NCBI GenBank assembly: GCA_018398585.1 | Contig: JAGTTD010000010.1 | Span: forward strand, 30,234,638-30,298,637 | Direction of reading: 5' to 3' | Length of the DNA: 64,000 nt | Source of the DNA: Simmondsia chinensis | Lineage: Eukaryota; Streptophyta; Magnoliopsida; Caryophyllales; Simmondsiaceae | In this document: positions 57,730-64,000 of the stretch, one piece after another | How the letters are laid out: each line of letters starts with the position of its first letter | How positions within the stretch are numbered: position 1 is the first letter of the stretch | Program-made: the position numbers and the translations under genes | Notes under the pieces: model-generated | Told to the model about the DNA's origin: nothing | The model's input: only the letters and a program-made list of their open reading frames with translations | The model's database searches: none

Positions 57730-58258
57730 TGAGCATTTGTTTGCGCCCTAGTTTCGAGGGGTTTGGGGCGACGCCATTTTGGGCAAAGTACTTCGTGGTT
57801 AGCAAGTGAGGGCCTTCTTGAGGGAAGTCGGGTCTTTAAGTACTAAAATAACAACGTCTCAAGCCCAATATCCTGAGAGAATTATTACCCTTGACAAGGG
57901 TATCAACTACTCGAGGCTCGAGATGATTGAGAGGTGAAGTGAGTTCGACCTCGAGGCGCTATCAGGAAGGGTTCTTAGAAGTGGTTTCCAGGGTCAAGAC
58001 AGTTACTTGGATTACAATTTCAATTGCTTGAGCATTAAGCTTAAATCAAGAAAACACGAGGCTTCTAGAAGGGACTTCCGCTAATATTATGGACATGGGC
58101 ACCAAGGATTTCCCTCCAATATTGAATTCAAGACACGTTCATCGAAGATTGGCACGAAAGGACAAGCTTAGTGGCCAGACGTGGGTGAAGTTGTGTTAGA
58201 AATAAAAGCTGCAATTCTTTTCAGTTTTCTACAAATAAAAAACTCTGCGTCAGTCCAA
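57730..58258. other. No recognised gene
   Basis: GC-moderate sequence with no coding motif; nothing ties it clearly to the flanking elements. Confidence 0.4.
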
Positions 58259-58584
58259 CACTACAAAACAAGTAGACTTTACGAACAGTAGTATTTCAGG
58301 TTCTATTGGTACTGTTTATACATTACCAACAACAAAATATTACTGTTGGTAATGACTTAAAAGGAAAAAATTCAAAATAAAAAAGGCATAATCCCAACAA
58401 GAATATATTTCTGTTGGTATTGATCTAGTCAATACCAACATAATTTATTTTTGTTGGTATTGACCAAATCAAAACTAACATAAATAAATGTTGTTGGTAT
58501 TGACTAGATCCATACCAACAGAAATAAATGTTGTTGGTATCGACAAGATCCATACCAACAGAAATAAACTTTGATGGTATCGAC

Positions 58585-59860
58585 GAGTCGGTTCCGAAAA
58601 TAATGCTGAAAAATAAAAAAATAAAAAAAATAATGCTGGAAAAAAAATAATTCCAAATCTACTGTTGAACCGCGTTTACAAAATGTGGTTATGGTAAAAC
58701 GCGTTAATAAAACGCGTTTCATATGAAATAAAACTGCGTCTCGTTTTACCTTAATAAAAACCGCGTCTTAGTAACGCGGTTTTTTTAATGATAAACCGCG
58801 TCTTTGTGGCGCGGTTTTTTTAGTGATAAACCGCGTCTTTGTAACGCGGTTTATTGTACATAACCGCGTTATTAAGAGGCGGTTTATCACTAAAAAAACC
58901 GCGTCATATGAACGCGGTTTAATATGGTAAACCGAATGAATCGAGCCGAGCTCATTATCGAGCCCAATCGAGTTTAAAATTAACGAGCCGAGCTTTATAA
59001 GTTATTATCGAGCCATTATCGTACTATTTTTGAACCAATACCAATTGTTATTGAGCTCATAACGAGCCCTTAACGAGCTCGTATCGAGCCCCTTAACGAG
59101 CTCTTGTCGAGCCCTTACTAAACTGTTCGTGAACATTAGCGAGCCGAGCACCCCCTGTTCGAACTCGACTTGTTAAGCTTATCAAGCCTGCTTGAACTCG
59201 GCTCGTTAAGCTATCGAGCTCTCCTAATGAGCACAAACGAGCCCTAATCGATTTTGAACACGAGTAGTTCATTGAACGCTCAGTCCGTTTACACCTCTAC
59301 TCACCGCCAGTCATGTCGTCCGCCGCCGCCCTTCTTCTGTTTTATACGCCGGAGATCTTTAAGTATCATTGTCGTAGCTATTTGATCACTACTGAATTAA
59401 TAGCCTTTTATTGATAACTTTTTCTGATTTCTTACCACCTCCACTTATAATGTTGGAGCTTCATTGAGAGGAATATGGGATCAATGTGACGATCATCACG
59501 AATTGCGGCATAATGGCGACTATAAGCGATGAAAACGGGGTTTATGTGTACTGCGGGTAAACCGCGTTTATTAAACGCGGTTTAGCGTTAAAACCGGGTT
59601 ATGGGAACGCGGTTTATGATAAAACCGCGTTTATATAACGCGGTTAATTCTGATATGAACCGCGTTTTTGGAATGCGTTTTACATTAACAAGAAACGTGT
59701 TTTATAGACGCGTTTTTTTATTATTTAAAACGCATTTTATTAACGCAGTTTACTATAACCGCATTTTGTAAACGCGGTTCAACAGTAGATTTGGAATTAT
59801 TTTTTTCCAGCATTATTTTTTTATTTTTTTATTTTTCAGCATTATTTCCGGAACCGACTC
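58585..59860. mobile_element. Mutator-like non-autonomous element, copy 2
   Basis: Starts GAGTCGGTTCCG, ends CGGAACCGACTC. TIRs match each other for at least 110 bp. 9-bp flanks ggtatcgac (58576-58584) and tgtatcgac (59861-59869) differ at one base. Palindrome arrays occupy 58660-58922 and 59555-59790. Longer than copy 1 mostly because of an inserted block at 58922-59299. No transposase. Confidence 0.87.
58922..59299. mobile_element. hAT-like insertion in Mutator-like copy 2
   Basis: Full of CGAGCCGAGCTC and related TCGAGC repeats and ends TTTACACCTCTA, the complement of the TAGGGGTGTAAA-like end of a common plant hAT MITE type. The left end (tggtaaaccgaatgaatcgagcc) is a poor match and no 8-bp duplication is evident, so boundaries are uncertain. 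Confidence 0.45.
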
Positions 59861-59905
59861 TGTATCGACTAGATCAATACAAACAAATTTATATACTAAT
59901 AAATA

Positions 59906-60261
59906 AATTTTTTAGAAATATTAAGACTTGTGAATATTTTATTGTAGAGTAAATTATATATTAATACCATGAAATTTGATATATTAATTTTTATAATTTC
60001 TAAACTTAAAAAAGTAATTTTAGTTTAAAAAGATAAATATAATTAATGAGATAGTCCAAATGACAGTGTATAGGGGTGTAAAATAGGCCCCGCTCTTATT
60101 CTTTCGCACTATCGTTTGGACCATTTTATAAGAAAAATATCACTAAGGTATCTTGAGGTTTGACTATTTATCATCTAGGTTCTCTGATGTTTCAGAATAT
60201 ACAATAGAGTACTTTGAGGTTTAAAAATGTTTTCACTTAGACCCTAAATTTTTAAAATTTT
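59906..60261. other. AT-rich intergenic DNA
   Basis: No gene. A 'taggggtgtaaaa' at 60071-60083 resembles a hAT end but has no partner. Confidence 0.4.
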
Positions 60262-60479
60262 ATCGATCAGGATGGTGCTCAGATGCTGCTGTGGTCTTCA
60301 CAACTAATGGTGGTGCCCCATCACTCACGTCCACCGAGCTTACTATATCACAAAACATTCACCCCATGCGCACAAGACTTAAGGATGGCATATGCAAGTC
60401 TAAACAGATAGTATCCCCCTCTTCTAGTGCAGGAACCTACATGTTTCTCTTAGGCTGCCAAACAACCCTCAGTGGCAAG

Positions 60480-60969
60480 TAGGGGTGTAATCGAGTCGAG
60501 AATCTTAGTACTCGAACTCGAATAACTTTATTACTACTCAAACTCGAGTCTAGTACGTAATTTTATTCGAACTCGTACTCGTCTAACTATTTGTGTACTC
60601 GACTTCACTCGAGTACACATTTATTACATACATTAAGGTTCAACTTATACGCTCCATTATAATTTTGGGATATTTAGGAGTCAATCAAATAAATAATTAT
60701 CAAGTGCAATTCGAGAATACCAAATGAAACCAAATATCAAGTCGAGTAACAAGTTGGGTATTGAGTTGAGTGTCTATTCAAGAATTAAGTCAAGTACATA
60801 ATCAAATATCAAGTTGAGTATTGAACTACTCGACTTGTACACGTTTATTAGCTGACTACATATTGATACTCGAACTTAAAATCGAAATCAGTTAATTCGA
60901 GTTTGGATCGAGCTTTATCCAAGCTATTTGCGAGCTAACCATGAGCGGCTAGGATCATTTATGCTCCTA
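60480..60969. mobile_element. hAT-like MITE with exact 8-bp duplication
   Basis: Starts TAGGGGTGTAA and ends TTTATGCTCCTA (imperfect inverted ends). The 8-bp duplication gtggcaag is exact (60472-60479, 60970-60977). The interior is made of CTCGA/TCGAG-rich repeats and encodes nothing. 490 bp. Confidence 0.85.
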
Positions 60970-61830
60970 GTGGCAAGAGGCCATAGCTGAGGAATCAAAT
61001 GCTATAATTAAGAACCACACATGGGACCTCACCCCATCTTCTCCTTCTCCAAATGTGGTAGGTAGCACATGGAAATACAAGGTCAAGTATAAACTTGATG
61101 ACTTTGTTAATCATTTCAAAGCTAGGCTTATCGGCCAAGGCTTTCATTAGAAAGAGGGCTTTAACTACTTTGAAACTCTCAATGTGGTTGTTAAACCCAC
61201 AACTATTAGATTTATTCTGGCCATGGTTGTCACAAATTCATGGTTCATTCGCCGACTTGAAGTCGAAAATGTGTTTTTACATGGTTTTTTCACTAAAGGC
61301 GTTCACATGAAACAACCTCAGGGTTTTATACACCTTAAGTTTCCTATCCATGTTTGTTACTTGTGGAAAGCTCTTACAGGCTTAAACAGGCACCTAGAGC
61401 TTGGTTTTAAAGGTTTAGTTCATTCCTTTATAGTCTTAGGTTCCACTGTAGTAAGGCAAACCCTTCACTTTTTATACATCGTGTTCTCGGTTGAGCTCGT
61501 GCTCCTCCTCCTCTACATTGATTAAATTATCCTCGTAGGCTCCTACCCATCTCATTTCTAAGGCCTTATCTAAACTTTATCTGCTCAGTTTTCCATGAAG
61601 AACTTGGGTCCCCCTAACTACTTTTTGGGCATTGAAGCCAAACCCTCATGACATAATCTTTTCCTCACTTAGAATAAACACACACTTGAACTCCCAAGAA
61701 AGCACGATATGCTTGAAGCTAAGCTACATAGAATCCTTTCCCTGCCTAGGTTCAACCATCAGTGACTAATGGGGATTTACTTGAAGATCCGACTAAGTAG
61801 TAGGTGCTCTTTAATATCTCACTATGATTC
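60970..61830 (+). pseudogene. Reverse transcriptase of copia C
   Basis: Reads EESNAIIKNHTWDL, then STWKYKVKYKLDDFVNHFKA, GFNYFETLNVVVKPTTIRFI, FLHGFFTKGVHMKQPQGFIH and FSMKNLGPPNYFLGIEAK. The active site reads YID-stop, so the second catalytic Asp is replaced by a stop (about 61522-61525). Confidence 0.85.
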
Positions 61831-61836
61831 GCCTTA

Positions 61837-62037
61837 TTTTTTTTTCTTTTTTGGTTTTATTTTTTGTGGTAACGAGGGACTAGGTTGTCCCAACCTACCT
61901 CGGCCTATGAGAAGGCCCACAATCACCAAGACTAGGTAAGTCATGAGTATATCCTCAGCGAGTATCGAACTCCTGACCCCTGAGCGATGACCGCATGGGT
62001 AGGAGACGCCGCCTACTGAGACGCCCTCGTGATGGGC
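61837..62037 (-). mobile_element. SINE inserted between RT and RNase H of copia C
   Basis: On the minus strand it begins GCCCATCACGAGGGCG, has an A-box-like TCTCAGTAGGCGG and a B-box-like AGTTCGATACT (61961-61971), and ends in a long A run (T run 61836-61858 on +). Flanks are only loosely repeated (ttcgccttat / ttgtcttgat), so the insertion is old. Confidence 0.75.
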
Positions 62038-62660
62038 TTGTCTTGATATTTGTTATGTTGTTAATCATGTGTACTAGTTTATGAATGCTCTCAAGTCCTC
62101 TTATTGGTAGTTGGTGAAGTGCATTGGTAGTTGGTGAAGTGTATTCTCTGGCATCTTAAGCACACACCTGATCCAGGTCTCTCCATTTCAATAGGTTCAT
62201 GTACGACCATTACTACCTATTGTAACGCTAAGTGGGGTGGATGTCCGAACACTTGTAGATCCATCAATAGGTTTGCCTTTTTCTTTGTCCTAACCTTTTT
62301 TTCCTAGCAGGCCAAGATGCACCACACTGTTACAATGTCCAATATAGACTACGAATCACGCTGTTGCTCAGGTTGTTGCTAAATTGATTGGCTTTTGGTA
62401 TCTCGTGTGTGATCTTGCTCTTAGCCACTCTGGTCCTGTTCAGATGTCTTGTGACAATGTCTTGCCTACATATCTGGTTGTTAACCCAATCTCTAATGGC
62501 TATAATAAGCATGCTGATTTTGATTACCATTATGTTTGCAAGAAGGTAATTAGAGGTTACATCTAATTTTGGTACACTCCTACTATTAAACAAGTTGCTA
62601 ATATCTTCACCGATGGCTTATTTATTGATTGCTTCAGCTTTCATAGGACCAATCTACATG
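62038..62660 (+). pseudogene. RNase H of copia C
   Basis: Pieces ICYVVNHVYQFMNAL, then LSHSGPVQMSCDNVLPTYLV, KHADFDYHYVCKKVIRGYI and VANIFTDGL match the copia RNase H C-terminal half; stops and frameshifts occur before 62340. Confidence 0.8.
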
Positions 62661-62688
62661 TTGGTCCACCCCATTCAGATTAAGAGGG

Positions 62689-62842
62689 TGTATTACTATA
62701 ATACCTTAGGCTGATATACTTAGAATATTCTCTAAGAACTTTATTGTATTTTTCCTTGTACCTCTTTCTATAAATATGATACATCAGCTATACTATTGGG
62801 TATGCTCTTTGAATATTCTCCCACAATTATTTAGAATTTACA
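62689..62842 (+). repeat. Short 3' LTR of copia C
   Basis: Follows the polypurine-like taagaggg and begins TGTATTACTATA. A 'tataaatatgatac' TATA region lies at 62770-62783. The end at ...TTTACA is estimated. Confidence 0.55.
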
Positions 62843-64000
62843 ATACTTTAGTTAAGAAGAATAAACAATTTAAACACTATGTCGTTAAAAGAAACTTTCA
62901 AATTTATTGTTATATTTATATGTGTATGTTAATTTGAACTTCAATATATTAATCTTTGTTTTATGTTTCCTTTGGTTTATTTCCCTGCGGCTTGGCTGAA
63001 GTTCCCAAATTTAATAAATGAGTTTAATATATATGTGATGTATGATTGGCTTAGCAGCTTAGAGGGATTTTTAAAAAAAAAATGGCGTAGTTCGATTAAA
63101 AAAAATAAAAAATATTACTTATACAATAATTAAAATTAAAAATATAAAAAATATGATTACAAATAATTCAAATGAACTAGGTATTCGATAAGTTACTTGT
63201 ATATAAAATTATAAAAGCCCCTTTATGTTTGAATTTGGAGGATTTGGAGGGTTGATAAGTAAATTGATCAATAAGCTTAACAAGTCAAGTTTAACGGGAG
63301 ATGTTAGGCTCATTAAAATTTGATAGCAGTTCATCAAACTCGTTACAAGCTCATTAATGGCTCCTTAATTAACAATTCATTGTGAACTCATTAATGGATT
63401 ATTATGAATTGGTTTTGCATAATGTAAGTTCAGGCTTCGTTAGTAGCTCAAATAATTTATCTAGGTAGTTTGCTATAAAGGTCATTAGTGCATGTCTATC
63501 GTATTATGTAATTAATATTCACATGTTTCTTCCACCTCATTCGCATAAATCTTTTTTCTAAAAAGGTTGTTTTCATTTATTTTCATAGACCTGTGCATGT
63601 TGTAATATTAAAGGTTCCTATTGCCATAGTTGTTTGTAGAGAGATTGGGAAAGCAATTGTAAGAGAAGCAAATAAGTTCAACAAATGATCATAACAGAGA
63701 ATATATTTCTTTATTTGTTGAAAATATTAAGGATAAATTATAAAAAACTCTCCTGTCTTTTACTTCAATGACACAAAACCCCTCTTACAAATAAAACTAC
63801 TCATTAAATACCCTCACTTTTGAAAATTTAACACTTTGCCCCAAATAACTTTTTTTGACTATTTTGTCCCTCAAAATAAAGTGGTTAAGTGTTTGATTTT
63901 ATTTTTAGGCAGGGTTTTATATTTTGAACAAAAATAAGGATTTTTTTATATTTTTAAAGAGCGGTTTTTGTATTTGTAGAAATTATTATTTTAATTAATT
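62843..64000. other. AT-rich intergenic DNA, no gene recognised
   Basis: Contains simple A/T runs and, at 63250-63400, weak 'aagctcattaa' repeats like those in the hAT-type MITEs. Nothing coding is supported. Confidence 0.5.

Larger units (their letters stand above)
58259..59905 (+). mobile_element. CACTA element CACTA2, 5' end only
   Basis: Begins CACTACAAAACAAG. 58330-58584 is an array of about 40-bp units with ATACCAACAGAAATAAATG and TTGTTGGTAT arms, each an imperfect palindrome. The array resumes after the Mutator-like insertion (59870-59905) and then fades. No ...TTGTAGTG terminus was found downstream to 64000, so only one end is present. Confidence 0.7.
60262..62842 (+). mobile_element. 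Ty1/copia remnant C (pol C-terminal half and 3' LTR)
   Basis: Starts in the region before RT (HPMRTRLKDGICKSK, 60364-60408), continues through RT and RNase H, and ends in a short LTR. gag, protease, integrase and the 5' LTR are missing. Split by a hAT-like MITE and by a SINE. The pol wording resembles Ale/Retrofit-type copia elements. Confidence 0.82.

Noticed and set aside
58660..59790. CRISPR-like array
   Set aside because: Repeats are imperfect palindromes without uniform spacers, located in a plant transposon with TIRs; no CRISPR context exists in a nuclear plant genome.
60071..60083. Another hAT end (taggggtgtaaaa)
   Set aside because: No partner end or 8-bp duplication found.

Overview
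This window is gene-poor, repeat-dense plant nuclear DNA, almost certainly from a eudicot. The evidence is a stack of nested LTR retrotransposons of classic plant lineages (Ty1/copia, Ty3/gypsy Athila-like, a chromovirus), plant CACTA, Mutator-like and hAT DNA transposons, and tRNA-derived SINEs. Most coding regions are broken by stops and frameshifts. No rRNA gene, tRNA gene, CRISPR array or bacterial-type operon was seen.

Layout. 1-2928: 3' end of a + strand Athila-like element (A0), ending in an LTR. 2929-4000: minus-strand gypsy gag remnant (X) that A0 landed in, followed by X's LTR remnant and an unrelated LTR fragment to about 5250. 5771-24510: a + strand Ty1/copia element (copia A) without reverse transcriptase, holding two later insertions: a gag-only non-autonomous element (6921-11290) and a nearly complete minus-strand Athila-like element A1 (13189-22992). 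25020-25345: LINE remnant. 25791-31980: a SINE split by the least damaged element here, a 6.0-kb minus-strand chromovirus (25871-31882).

33506-44529: a + strand copia element (B) split by a 6.5-kb CACTA transposon (36163-42620), which itself holds a Mutator-like element (37114-37934). 46016-46162: a short ORF resembling the 5' end of a host arabinogalactan-protein gene, abutting the truncated 3' end of an old minus-strand Athila-like element A2 (about 46125-56226). A2 contains a gag-protease-only gypsy derivative (51447-54579). 56430-57345: degenerate minus-strand locus resembling a plant-mobile-domain protein. 58259-59905: 5' end of a second CACTA element, split by a second Mutator-like copy (58585-59860). 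60262-62842: copia remnant C, split by a hAT-like MITE (60480-60969) and a SINE (61837-62037). The rest is AT-rich sequence with no recognised gene.

The elements do not form a cooperating pathway. Relationships are host/guest (nesting, dated in relative order by target-site duplications) and probably parasite/helper: the gag-only and gag-protease elements lack the enzymes needed to move and would depend on proteins supplied by autonomous gypsy relatives. The most unusual structure is the Mutator-like family at 37114 and 58585. Both copies have long TIRs, arrays of about 30-bp imperfect palindromes built on an ACCGCGT/ACGCGGT core, and a conserved central segment that may be captured host sequence.
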